Source: Gammaproteobacteria bacterium (GTDB lineage Bacteria > Pseudomonadota > Gammaproteobacteria > Pseudomonadales > Pseudomonadaceae). From it: 63,377 nucleotides of DNA. A program made the translations under genes and the position numbers. This document shows positions 18,216 to 31,660 of the stretch, piece after piece (position 1 is the stretch's first letter; every line of letters starts with the position of its first letter). The stretch is from the NCBI GenBank assembly GCA_903970465.1, contig CAJCIO010000039.1, positions 1 through 63,377 on the forward strand, given 5' to 3'. The notes under the pieces were generated by a model. It did no database searches. It saw only the letters and a list, made by a program, of their open reading frames with translations, and had not been told where the DNA came from.

Positions 18216-21200
18216 GTGTCTTCAGTCCCGCTGGTCAGCATCGTCATTCCCGCTTCCAATCCGGATTTCTTCGCGATGGCGTTGCAGGATGCGCTGGCGC
18301 AGACCTACCCCCATCTGGAAGTGATCGTTTGCGACGATTCGCGCGGCGCGCACATCCAGGCCGCTTGCGAAGCGCAAGGGCTCAACAGCCAGGTGCCGAT
18401 CCGCTACTTGCGCAATGCCCAACCCCTGGGGTTGGTGGGCAATCTGCAGCGTGGGCTGGACGAGGCGCGGGGTGAGTTGGTCAAGTTCCTTTGCGACGAT
18501 GATCGTCTGTACACCGAATGCGTGCCCCGCCAGGCCGCCGCCATGCTGGAAAACCCCGACGTCAATCTGGTGCTCGCGCAGCGCTATTTCTGTGATCGCG
18601 ACGAGATCCGTCTGCCGGCGCGCATGGCTAACGTCGGTATCGCCCCGACGACGTCGCTGTTTCTTGGCACCGACATGCTCGGCATGCTCGAGTCCTATCC
18701 GTCCAACTTTCTCGGCTGCTTGAGCAGTGCGCTGTTTCGCCGTGGCGACCTGCAGGTGCTGCTGCCGGCCCTGACCACGCCTGGGCACTGCTTCGAGGGG
18801 TTGCTGGACCTGGCACTGTTCATCTGCCTGCTGGGCCGCGGCAACATGGTGTACGTCAACGATATTCTGGTGGTCGAGCGCCTGCACCCACAGCGCCTGA
18901 GCCGGCGTCAATCGGTGCTCGATGGGATCGAGCGCGAGCGTGACTGGTTGAGCCAGATGCTCAAGGAGCGCGGCAGCGAACTGCCGCCGCACTCAGGCTA
19001 TGTGCGCTATGTGCCACTGGAGCAAGCCGGGCAGGTGCCTCGCCAATGGGAAGAGCTGGGCCTGAACCACGCGATGATCCGCAAGGTCGGGCAGTACGCC
19101 TTCCATGTGGGGCTCAAGAGCGAAAGTTTTGCCGAGCTGTATCAGGATTGGCTCGGCTCCCGGGTAATGAACCCAGCCCATCTGGCGCTGTTGCCGGATG
19201 TGGTCGCCAGTTGGCCGCAGCGTCCGCGCATCGTGCCGGTGATCGTCGACCCACTGGGGCATGCTGCCGGGGTCGAGATGAGCCTGCGCAGCCTGGCCGA
19301 GCAGCATTACCCGCCTGAGCTGATTCTGGTGCTGAGCGCCGACTGTGCCGCGCCGCAGTTGGAGGAAAAAGTCTTTACCCTGCCATTGCAGGACGACGTC
19401 AACGCCCAGATCAACCAACTGCTGCCGCAACTCGACGGTGCCGACTGGATCTATCTGCTGCGCAGCGGCGATCGCTTGACCGCGCCGGCGTTGTTTCTGC
19501 TCGCTCAGCGCATCAGCCAGAGTGCTGTCCTGCAGTGCCTCTATAGCGATGAAGGCGCGCTGCGCGATGGCGAATCCCTTGACCCGGTATTCAAGCCCGA
19601 TTTCAACCTCGACATGCTGCGCAGCTATCCCTACGTCGGGCGCAACCTGGCATTTCAGCGCCAGGCCGTGCTGGCGTGCGGTGGTCTGCAGTCGCGCTTT
19701 GGCGAACTGGCGAGCATCGACCTGTTGTGGCAGGTGTTCGAGTCGTCCGGCAGCCTGGCGATCGGGCATGTCGCCGAGGTGCTGGTGGAGTCGCAATACT
19801 CTCTGGCGCAATGGTTGGCCGTGCCGCAAGTGGTAGAGCAGAGCGCCCCGGTGGTCGAAGCCCATCTGCAGCGCCTGGGCATCGACTATCGGCTGAAGTC
19901 GGGTCCTGGCGTGCTGCTGACCCATATCGAATACCTGCATCCAAGCCGTCCGCTGGTGTCGATCGTGATCGTCAGCAAGGATCAACTTGCCCTGGTGCAG
20001 CGCTGTGTCGAGTGCCTGCTCGGCAATACCGGCTACGGCCACTTCGAGGTAGTACTGGTCAACAACGCCAGCGTCTCGGCTGATGCTCGGGCCTGGTTCG
20101 CGGGTATGGCGCAGTTGGGCGGCGACAAGCTGCGCGTGCTCGAGTGCGAGTCGACCCTGACCCCTGCGGCGGCCTTCAACGCGGGCGCGGCGCAGGCGCG
20201 GGGCGAGTGGGTGTTGTTTTTCAGCCCGTACCTGGTGGCGACCCAGCAGGACTGGCTCGAGCAGATGGTGCAACTGGCGCAGCGTCCGGAGGTGGCCGTT
20301 GTCGGCCCCCGGCTGGTTCGCCCGGATGGCAGCGTCGAACAGGCCGGCCTGGTGCTGGGCATGAAGGGAGGATGGGCCACGCCGTTCTACTCGGTCGCCG
20401 CTGACGCCCCGGGGTATATGCAGCGTTTACAGATTACCCAGAACTACAGTGCCGTCGGCATTGACTGCCTGATGGTGAGCAAGTCGATATTCGATGCACT
20501 CGACGGGTTCAACACCACTCATTTCGCTAGCCTCGGCCTTGAGGTGGACCTGTGCCTGCGCATTGCCGAGCACGGCTTGCTGACTGTCTGGACGCCTTTC
20601 GCGCAGCTGGCGATCGGCGCACGTACGGCGCACGAACACACCCCTGAGCTCCAGCACCTGGCCGGCACCCACATGCTCGATCGCTGGCTGCCGCGGATCG
20701 CCCGGGACCCGGCGTACAACCCCAACCTCAGCCTTGACGGCGCCAGCTTCGTCCTTGAGCCCGGCAAGCGCAACGACTGGTATCCCTTCACCCATCGGCC
20801 GCTGCCGACGGTGATGGGGCTGCCGATCAATACTTCCGCAGTCGGTCATTACCGCGTCGTGCAGCCGCTCAAGGAGCTGGAGGCGGCAGGCCGAGTCGTC
20901 GGCCGAGTGGCCTATGAAACCCCGACACTGGTCGACATCGAGCGCTCGCGCCCGGACGTCGTCATCCTGCAAGGCCGCTACTTCGACAATGCCATTGAAG
21001 AAGCCGCCAATCTCAAGCGCTACTTCAACAGCCGGCTGATTTTCGAACTCGACGATCTGGTCACCAACGTACCGAAGAAGAACGACCATGCGCGGGATCT
21101 GCCGCCCAGTGTGGCCGACAGCGTCAAAAAGGTGATTGCCCGTTGTGATCGGGTGGTGGTGTCGACCGAGCCGCTGGCGGACGCTCTGGCCGGGATGCAT

Positions 21201-21788
21201 CAGGACATCCGTGTGGTGCCGAACATGTTGGCGACCGAGCTGTGGAGCAATCTGCACAGCAAGCGGCGTACCTCGCGCAAGCCACGGGTCGGTTGGGGCG
21301 GCGGCACCAGTCACCGTGGCGACCTGGAGCTGATCGCCGATGTGGTGCGCCTGCTGGCCGATGAAGTCGAGTGGGTATTCTTCGGCATGTGCCCGGATAT
21401 CCTGCGTCCCTACGTGCATGAATTCCATGGGGTGATCGGCCTGGGTGTCTACCCGGCCAAGCTGGCGAGCCTCAACCTCGACCTGGCCTTGGCGCCGTTG
21501 GAGTTTCACCCGTTCAACGATTGCAAGAGCAATCTGCGCCTGCTGGAGTACGGCGCCTGTGGCTACCCGGTGATCTGCAGCAACACCGCGGCCTATGGCG
21601 GTTATCTGCCGTGCACGCGGGTGCTGACCAACTCCACCGCAGAGTGGCTGGAGGCCATTCGCATGCACTTGGCCGATCCCGAGGCCAGCTACCGGATGGG
21701 CGACGAGCTCAAGCGCACGGTCATGCGTGACTACATGCTGCGCGCCGATAACGTCCAGCATTGGGCATCGGCGTGGCTGGGTGACTGA
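18216..21788 (+). CDS. Large multi-domain flagellin glycosyltransferase (FGT1-type)
   Basis: 1190 residues from the GTG at 18216, which has GAGAG eight bases upstream; an in-frame TTG at 18180 is a longer alternative. Module 1 (about 4-110) is a GT2 fold: PLVSIVIPASNPDFF, DLEV-type CDDS and FLCDDDRLY. Module 2 (about 340-850) holds a weak GT2-like part (FKPDFNLDML near 458) and a clear GT2 domain (PLVSIVIVSKDQLALVQRCV; VVLVNNAS). Module 3 (about 867-1190) is GT4-like (INTSAVGHYRVVQPLKEL; FELDDLV; RVGWGGGTSHRGD; EYGACGYPVICS). Position after flgL and size match the fgt1 glycosyltransferase described in Pseudomonas syringae. Probably adds or extends sugars on flagellin; cytoplasmic. Confidence 0.85.
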   Translation: MSSVPLVSIVIPASNPDFFAMALQDALAQTYPHLEVIVCDDSRGAHIQAACEAQGLNSQVPIRYLRNAQPLGLVGNLQRGLDEARGELVKFLCDDDRLYTECVPRQAAAMLENPDVNLVLAQRYFCDRDEIRLPARMANVGIAPTTSLFLGTDMLGMLESYPSNFLGCLSSALFRRGDLQVLLPALTTPGHCFEGLLDLALFICLLGRGNMVYVNDILVVERLHPQRLSRRQSVLDGIERERDWLSQMLKERGSELPPHSGYVRYVPLEQAGQVPRQWEELGLNHAMIRKVGQYAFHVGLKSESFAELYQDWLGSRVMNPAHLALLPDVVASWPQRPRIVPVIVDPLGHAAGVEMSLRSLAEQHYPPELILVLSADCAAPQLEEKVFTLPLQDDVNAQINQLLPQLDGADWIYLLRSGDRLTAPALFLLAQRISQSAVLQCLYSDEGALRDGESLDPVFKPDFNLDMLRSYPYVGRNLAFQRQAVLACGGLQSRFGELASIDLLWQVFESSGSLAIGHVAEVLVESQYSLAQWLAVPQVVEQSAPVVEAHLQRLGIDYRLKSGPGVLLTHIEYLHPSRPLVSIVIVSKDQLALVQRCVECLLGNTGYGHFEVVLVNNASVSADARAWFAGMAQLGGDKLRVLECESTLTPAAAFNAGAAQARGEWVLFFSPYLVATQQDWLEQMVQLAQRPEVAVVGPRLVRPDGSVEQAGLVLGMKGGWATPFYSVAADAPGYMQRLQITQNYSAVGIDCLMVSKSIFDALDGFNTTHFASLGLEVDLCLRIAEHGLLTVWTPFAQLAIGARTAHEHTPELQHLAGTHMLDRWLPRIARDPAYNPNLSLDGASFVLEPGKRNDWYPFTHRPLPTVMGLPINTSAVGHYRVVQPLKELEAAGRVVGRVAYETPTLVDIERSRPDVVILQGRYFDNAIEEAANLKRYFNSRLIFELDDLVTNVPKKNDHARDLPPSVADSVKKVIARCDRVVVSTEPLADALAGMHQDIRVVPNMLATELWSNLHSKRRTSRKPRVGWGGGTSHRGDLELIADVVRLLADEVEWVFFGMCPDILRPYVHEFHGVIGLGVYPAKLASLNLDLALAPLEFHPFNDCKSNLRLLEYGACGYPVICSNTAAYGGYLPCTRVLTNSTAEWLEAIRMHLADPEASYRMGDELKRTVMRDYMLRADNVQHWASAWLGD

Positions 21789-21980
21789 TCGCCAGGCGGC
21801 CGGCGAGGGGGCACGCCTCTCGCCGCGCATACGCCGTGGCTGGCATGCTTCATGCAAATCCCCCCGATAGCGTCATAAATCCGCTCTTTGCGATGCAGTG
21901 GTTCCCGACCGCGACGTATCACTGGCAGTCGTCGAATCCTCTTGTCCCGCCACAGCCGTCTGCCCGTCTAAGGAAAGGTC

Positions 21981-27095
<5,115 letters not shown>

Positions 27096-27099
<4 letters not shown>

Positions 27100-27806
27100 G
27101 CGCGGTGGCGATCATTCCAGCGCGGGGCGGCAGTCAACGTATCCCGCGCAAGAACATCAAGCTGTTCAATGGCGAGCCGATGATCGCCCATTCGATTCGT
27201 ACGGCCCAGGCCAGTGGCCTGTTCGATCAGGTGGTGGTCAGTACCGATGACGCTGAAATCGCCGAGGTCGCCCGCGCCTGGGGGGCCGAGGTGCCGTTCA
27301 TGCGTCCGGCGGCGCTGGCCGATCATTTCACCGGTACCTCGGCAGTCATCGAACACGCCCTGCGGGCAATGCGCGACAGCGGCCATGATCACGACCTGGC
27401 GTGTTGCATCTATGCCACTGCGCCGTTGTTGCAGGGCCGGTTTCTGCGCGACGGGCTGGCGCTGTTGCAGGCCAATGCCCAGGCGTCCTATGTGTTTTCG
27501 GTGTGCAATTTCGCGTTCCCGGTGCAGCGCGCCTTGACCCTCGACCCGCAAGGGCGGTTGACCGCGCTGTACCCCGAGTTCGGCCCGGTGCGCTCGCAGG
27601 ATCTGGCGCCGGCCTTTCAAGACGCCGGGCAGTTCTACTGGGGCCGCAGCGAGGCCTGGCTGCGCGGTGATGTGGTGTTCTCCGAACGCAGCCTGCCGGT
27701 GATTTTGCCTCGGTATTTCGTCCAGGATATCGATACCGTCGAAGACTGGACCCGCGCCGAGTATCTTTACGCGGCGCTGCAGGCCAATGGCGAACTGCAG
27801 CCTTGA
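27096..27806 (+). CDS. pseF: Pseudaminic acid cytidylyltransferase PseF
   Basis: 236 residues. Activates pseudaminic acid with CTP to CMP-Pse, the donor used by glycosyltransferases. The nucleotide-binding N-terminus AIIPARGGSQRIPRKNIKLFNG is the CMP-sugar synthetase signature; DDHD-type residues follow in VVVSTDDAEIAEVARAWGAEVPFMRP and CIYATAPLLQG; the C-terminal IDTVEDWTRAE is characteristic. GTG start inside the end of pseC (GTGA overlap). Confidence 0.93.
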
Positions 27807-28879
27807 ATGTATTGATGCGGGTCGACGCCTCGACGCTTATCGGCACTGGCCATGTGGCGCGTTGCCTGACGCTGGCCAAGGCCCTGCAAGGCTTGGGCGC
27901 GCAGGTGAGCTTTGCCTGCCGCCGCCTGGCGGGTGACCTGACCGCGCAGATTGCCGCGCAGGGCTGGCCGGTTTACCGGTTGGCGGTGGACGCGTCTGAC
28001 GATGGGGCTCGAGCGCGAAACGCGGCGAACATCGAAGCCTTGCTGCCTTGGCAGCCGGACATCGCCGCGCTGGCCGAGCAACTGCCACTCGGCATGCGCT
28101 TCGACTGGATCGTGGTCGATCATTACGGCCTCGACCGGCACTGGGAAGCAGCGGCGCGGCAATGGGCGGCGCAGATCATGGCCATCGACGACCTCGCCAA
28201 TCGCGCCCATGGCGTCGACCTGTTGCTGGACCAGAACTTCAACGCGTCCGCGCAGCGTTATGCGCCCTGGCTCGATGGGCCCTGTCGCACTCTGCTGGGC
28301 CCGGGCTATGCCCTTTTACGAGAGGAGTTCGAGCGTGATGCGCGGCCTGTGCGCCCTGTGGTAGAGCGGGTGTTGGTCAATTTCGGCGGCATGGACGCCG
28401 CCGGCCAAACGGTCAAGGCGCTCCAGGCGTTGATGAGGTTCGAGGGGCTGCAGGTGACACTGGTGGCCGGCTTGAGCAACCCGCATTGGGCCGAACTGCA
28501 GGTGTTGATCAAGCAACGGCCAGCGTGGCAACTGCTGGCCTACAGCGCGGAGTTCGGCCAGCTGATGGCCGCCGCCGATCTGTTCATCGGCGCAGCGGGC
28601 GGGACCACCTGGGAGCGCGCCGCACTGGGCTTGCCGACCCTGTGCATGGCCGTCGCCGCCAATCAGCAAGACAACGCCGAAGCGCTTGCCGCCGCCGGAG
28701 TGCATCGTTATCTGGGGCCCTGCGCGCAGGTGTCGGTGGGAGTATTGTCCGAGGCGATTGGAGAACTGTTGGCTAACGTTGAAGCGCGCCAGCACTACGC
28801 CGAGCTTTCGCGGCAACTGGTGGACGGTCGAGGCGCATGGCGGGTCGCCGCCACCATGGCCGGGCTGCCTGACAGTTGA
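27803..28879 (+). CDS. pseG: UDP-sugar hydrolase PseG
   Basis: 358 residues. Removes UDP from UDP-2,4-diacetamido-2,4,6-trideoxy-beta-L-altrose. MNVLMRVDASTLIGTGHVARCLTLAKAL is the classic PseG opening, with the catalytic His in GTGHVARC; the C-terminal lobe is GT-B-like and contains FIGAAGGTTWERAALGLPTLCM. The start is TTG overlapping the pseF stop (TTGA); an ATG at 27815 is in frame but would remove the conserved first strand, so the TTG is preferred. Rare start plus overlap implies coupled translation. Confidence 0.93.
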   Translation: MNVLMRVDASTLIGTGHVARCLTLAKALQGLGAQVSFACRRLAGDLTAQIAAQGWPVYRLAVDASDDGARARNAANIEALLPWQPDIAALAEQLPLGMRFDWIVVDHYGLDRHWEAAARQWAAQIMAIDDLANRAHGVDLLLDQNFNASAQRYAPWLDGPCRTLLGPGYALLREEFERDARPVRPVVERVLVNFGGMDAAGQTVKALQALMRFEGLQVTLVAGLSNPHWAELQVLIKQRPAWQLLAYSAEFGQLMAAADLFIGAAGGTTWERAALGLPTLCMAVAANQQDNAEALAAAGVHRYLGPCAQVSVGVLSEAIGELLANVEARQHYAELSRQLVDGRGAWRVAATMAGLPDS

Positions 28880-28947
28880 ACGCCTCGGTCGGGTAACGAT
28901 TTACCTTCAAGGTTTATAGTTGAAATCTGTGTATTCAAGGAGCGCCC

Positions 28948-30000
28948 ATGACCAGTTTCAAGATCGGTTCGCGCGATATCGGCCTCGCGTCAGCGCCCTT
29001 TATCATCGCCGAAATGAGCGGCAACCATAACCAGTCGCTGGACACCGCACTGGCGATCGTCGACGCCGCTGCGCGGGCGGGTGCCCATGCACTCAAATTG
29101 CAGACCTACACCGCCGATACCATGACCCTGGACCTGGATGAGGAGGAGTTTCGCATCAGCGACCCGGACAGCCTGTGGGCGGATACCTCGCTGTACGCGC
29201 TGTACCAGCAGGCGCATACCCCGTGGGACTGGCACGGGCCGATCTTCGAACGCGCGAAGTCCCACGGGATGTTGGCGTTTTCCTCGCCGTTCGATGAAAC
29301 CGCCGTGGACTTCCTCGAGAGCCTGGAGGTGCCGGCCTACAAGATCGCCAGTTTCGAGAATACTGACTTGCCACTGATACGGCGGGTGGCCGCGACCGGC
29401 AAGCCGATGATCATCTCCACCGGCATGGCCAGCGTTGCCGAGTTGGACGAAAGCGTGCGTGCGGCGCGGGCAGCGGGCTGTCGCGACCTGTTGTTGCTCA
29501 AGTGCACCAGCACCTATCCAGCCCAGCCGCTCAATACCCACTTGCGCACTTTGCCTCATCTGCGCGAGCTGTTTGGTTGCGAGGTCGGGTTGTCGGATCA
29601 CACCATGGGGGTTGGCGCCGCCGTTGCTGCGGTGGCGTTGGGTGCGACGGTGGTAGAAAAGCACTTCACCCTGAGCCGGGCAGCCGGCGGCGTGGATGCC
29701 AGCTTCTCGCTGGAACCGGCCGAAATGCACAGCCTGGTGATCGAAACCGAGCGTGCGTGGCAGGCGTTGGGCCGGGTGCATTATGGCCCGACCGCAGCGG
29801 AGCAGAAGTCGCTGGTGTATCGCCGCTCCCTCTACGTGGTGCGCGATATGGCCGCTGGCGAGGCGTTCAGTGCCGACAACCTGCGGGCCATTCGACCGGG
29901 TCTGGGCCTGCCCCCCAAGCACTTCGACAGCCTCTTGGGACGTCGAGCCCGCCACCCGCTCAAGCGCGGTACGGCGCTGGACTGGCCGATGGTGGATTGA
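28948..30000 (+). CDS. pseI: Pseudaminic acid synthase PseI
   Basis: 350 residues. Condenses 6-deoxy-AltdiNAc with phosphoenolpyruvate to make pseudaminic acid. N-terminal NeuB-type TIM barrel (FIIAEMSGNHNQSLDTALAIVDAAARAGAHALKLQTY; MLAFSSPFDETAVDFLE; LPMIISTGMAS-type ATGKPMIISTGMAS; VGLSDHTMG) and a C-terminal SAF antifreeze-like domain from about residue 290 (SLYVVRDMAAGEAFSADNLRAIRPGLGLPPKHFDSLLG). AAGGAG precedes the ATG. The 68-base gap after pseG has no clear promoter beyond a TATAGT at 28915-28920. Confidence 0.95.
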   Translation: MTSFKIGSRDIGLASAPFIIAEMSGNHNQSLDTALAIVDAAARAGAHALKLQTYTADTMTLDLDEEEFRISDPDSLWADTSLYALYQQAHTPWDWHGPIFERAKSHGMLAFSSPFDETAVDFLESLEVPAYKIASFENTDLPLIRRVAATGKPMIISTGMASVAELDESVRAARAAGCRDLLLLKCTSTYPAQPLNTHLRTLPHLRELFGCEVGLSDHTMGVGAAVAAVALGATVVEKHFTLSRAAGGVDASFSLEPAEMHSLVIETERAWQALGRVHYGPTAAEQKSLVYRRSLYVVRDMAAGEAFSADNLRAIRPGLGLPPKHFDSLLGRRARHPLKRGTALDWPMVD

Positions 30001-30028
30001 CCGCCTCATCTGTACAGGGAGATAGCCC

Positions 30029-30589
30029 ATGCAATTCTTGCCGCTGCTGGATGCCGACGCCGCCGTTCAGGCCCGCGTGCGGCTGTTGCGGAACCAGCCG
30101 GATGTGCGCAAGTACATGTACACGGCCCATGTCATCAGCGAGGCTGAACACCAGGCCTGGCTCGATTCGTTGAGGGGCAACGCGCGCCAATCGGTGTTTG
30201 TGGTCATCGCCGACGAACAGCCCATCGGTATTGTCTCGTTGAACGCTATCAATGCCACGCAAAAGACCGCCGACTGGGCGTTCTATCTGGATCCGCAGGT
30301 GCAGGGCAAGGGTTTTGGCAGCCTCGTGGAATTCTGGCTGCTCGATCACGCATTCGATGGCGCGGGGCTGGAGAAACTCAATTGCGAAGTACTGCAGAGC
30401 AATACGGCGGTCATCAGCATGCATGAGAAGTTCGGCTTTGTAATCGAGGGCATCCGCCGCCAGAATATCCTCAAGGACGGCAAGCGCCTTGATGTCGTGA
30501 TGCTGGGCATTACCCAGGATGAATGGAAAGCCAAGCGGCCGTCGCTCGAGCCGTTGATTCGACGTTTGCAAAGCAAAAGGCCGTCGTGA
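30029..30589 (+). CDS. pseH: UDP-4-amino-sugar N-acetyltransferase PseH
   Basis: 186 residues, GNAT fold. Acetylates the C4 amine of the PseC product, completing the six-enzyme pathway. LLRNQPDVRKYMYTAHVISEAEHQAWL matches the PseH N-terminal pattern; IGIVSLNAINATQKTADWAFYLDP and the acetyl-CoA loop VQGKGFGSLVEFWLLDHAF follow; ending EKFGFVIEGIRRQNILKDGKRLDVVMLGI. It is placed last, after pseI, rather than next to pseC. A strong terminator overlaps its stop codon. Confidence 0.9.
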   Translation: MQFLPLLDADAAVQARVRLLRNQPDVRKYMYTAHVISEAEHQAWLDSLRGNARQSVFVVIADEQPIGIVSLNAINATQKTADWAFYLDPQVQGKGFGSLVEFWLLDHAFDGAGLEKLNCEVLQSNTAVISMHEKFGFVIEGIRRQNILKDGKRLDVVMLGITQDEWKAKRPSLEPLIRRLQSKRPS

Positions 30590-30606
30590 GTCGACGGCGG
30601 TTTTTT
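30579..30606 (+). terminator. Intrinsic terminator after pseH
   Basis: GCCGTCG (30580-30586) pairs with CGACGGC (30592-30598) around TGAGT, followed by GG and six T (30601-30606). The stem includes the pseH stop codon. It closes the fgt/pse transcription unit. Confidence 0.85.
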
Positions 30607-30655
30607 GCTGTCCGTCGATGCGGCACCAGTGCCCATGAAATTTTTACGGTGGCTA

Positions 30656-30682
30656 TCAATGTCGCGCCCGGCGAGCCGATAA
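30656..30682 (+). promoter_or_regulatory. FliA (sigma28) promoter of the dioxygenase-GT61-fdtAB cassette
   Basis: TCAA (30656-30659), 15 bases, GCCGATAA (30675-30682): all eight -10 positions and three of four -35 positions match. It lies between the pseH terminator and the dioxygenase gene (start 30722), giving a leader of about 33 bases. TCAA as -35 is also used at the fliC promoter here. Confidence 0.72.
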
Positions 30683-30721
30683 GATGACCAAGATCAACAG
30701 CAACGTCAGGTGATAGAGAGC

Positions 30722-31651
30722 ATGCAAACCTGCGTCAACAATCTGGTGGAGCAGGGCGTTCACCTGTTCGGGGAAATCCTCGACGTGCCTCGCACCCAGG
30801 CCCTTTACCAGGCAATGATCAAGGTCCGGGCTTTCGACGGCAGCCTGTTCATGGACCAGGCCGAGTACCTGGCGCAGGAAAACCATTTCAACGCCAACCC
30901 GACCCAGGCGTTCAACTTCCTTAATCAGTTCGAGCCGCAGTTGCAATTCATCGAGCAGGATTCGCGCTTGACCGCGGTGCTCGATGAACTGCTGGGCGAT
31001 GATTACCAGGTGGTGATCAGAAAGGCCGTGTGTGGGGTCCCCGATGCCTGGTTGCCGGACTGGATACGGGAGAAGATCCGTGACGTGAACGTGGCGAACC
31101 TGGGCCCCTATATCAAGAAGCCGTTCCGGGACATTACCTATTTTCGCGGCATCGACTTCCACCAGGACATCATCGATTGGCCCAAGGGTCGGGTGGAACT
31201 GGATCCATCCACCTTTCTGACGCTGTATGTCTATCTGCACGACGTCAGCGAGCATGATTCGCCTCTGCACCTGATGCCGGGCAGCCACCGCCTGGGCGCC
31301 ACGCTGTTCCCCCATCGGTTGCAACACCTGGAAGGCGACCGCTGGGCGTACAGCGATGAGCAGGGCAACAGCCTGCAGTGCAGCGATCAGAAACTGATCG
31401 GCGGCCCTGGCTATGTCGGGCTTTGGCACAATTGCACCCTGCACGGCACTCGGCCGGTGGCCCACGAGTCGGAACAGTTTCGTTTGTCGCTACGCTACTT
31501 GCTGGGCAAATCCAACGGAAATAGCAAAAGGACGGCTATCGATGAAATCAATCGCCTGATCAAGGGCGAGCTGACACCAATCCGCACACGACGCGACCTG
31601 GATGAAAAAGGCGTGGCGCAGATCCGTGGCAATATTATCAACAAGGGTTGA
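30722..31651 (+). CDS. PhyH-family Fe(II)/2-oxoglutarate-dependent dioxygenase
   Basis: 309 residues from the ATG at 30722, preceded by AGGTGA at eight bases; an in-frame GTG at 30710 is part of that ribosome-binding site. The jelly-roll metal triad is visible: His147-x-Asp149 in GIDFHQDIIDW, distal His241 in WHNCTLHGTRP, and a 2-oxoglutarate-binding arginine (Arg254 or 258) in QFRLSLRYL. HLMPGSHRLGATLFPH is the phytanoyl-CoA dioxygenase-type loop. It probably hydroxylates a sugar, an acyl group or a related intermediate of the flagellin glycan; the substrate is unknown. First gene of a FliA-driven cassette; 9 bases before the GT61 gene. Confidence 0.78.
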   Translation: MQTCVNNLVEQGVHLFGEILDVPRTQALYQAMIKVRAFDGSLFMDQAEYLAQENHFNANPTQAFNFLNQFEPQLQFIEQDSRLTAVLDELLGDDYQVVIRKAVCGVPDAWLPDWIREKIRDVNVANLGPYIKKPFRDITYFRGIDFHQDIIDWPKGRVELDPSTFLTLYVYLHDVSEHDSPLHLMPGSHRLGATLFPHRLQHLEGDRWAYSDEQGNSLQCSDQKLIGGPGYVGLWHNCTLHGTRPVAHESEQFRLSLRYLLGKSNGNSKRTAIDEINRLIKGELTPIRTRRDLDEKGVAQIRGNIINKG

Positions 31652-31660
31652 GCGGGCGAG

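Noticed and set aside
21744..21751. GCCGATAA near the end of the first glycosyltransferase gene
   Set aside because: No -35 element at 15 bases (GCGT), inside coding sequence.
28915..28920. TATAGT upstream of pseI as a sigma70 promoter
   Set aside because: No acceptable -35 element at 16-18 bases; pseI is probably transcribed with pseBCFG.
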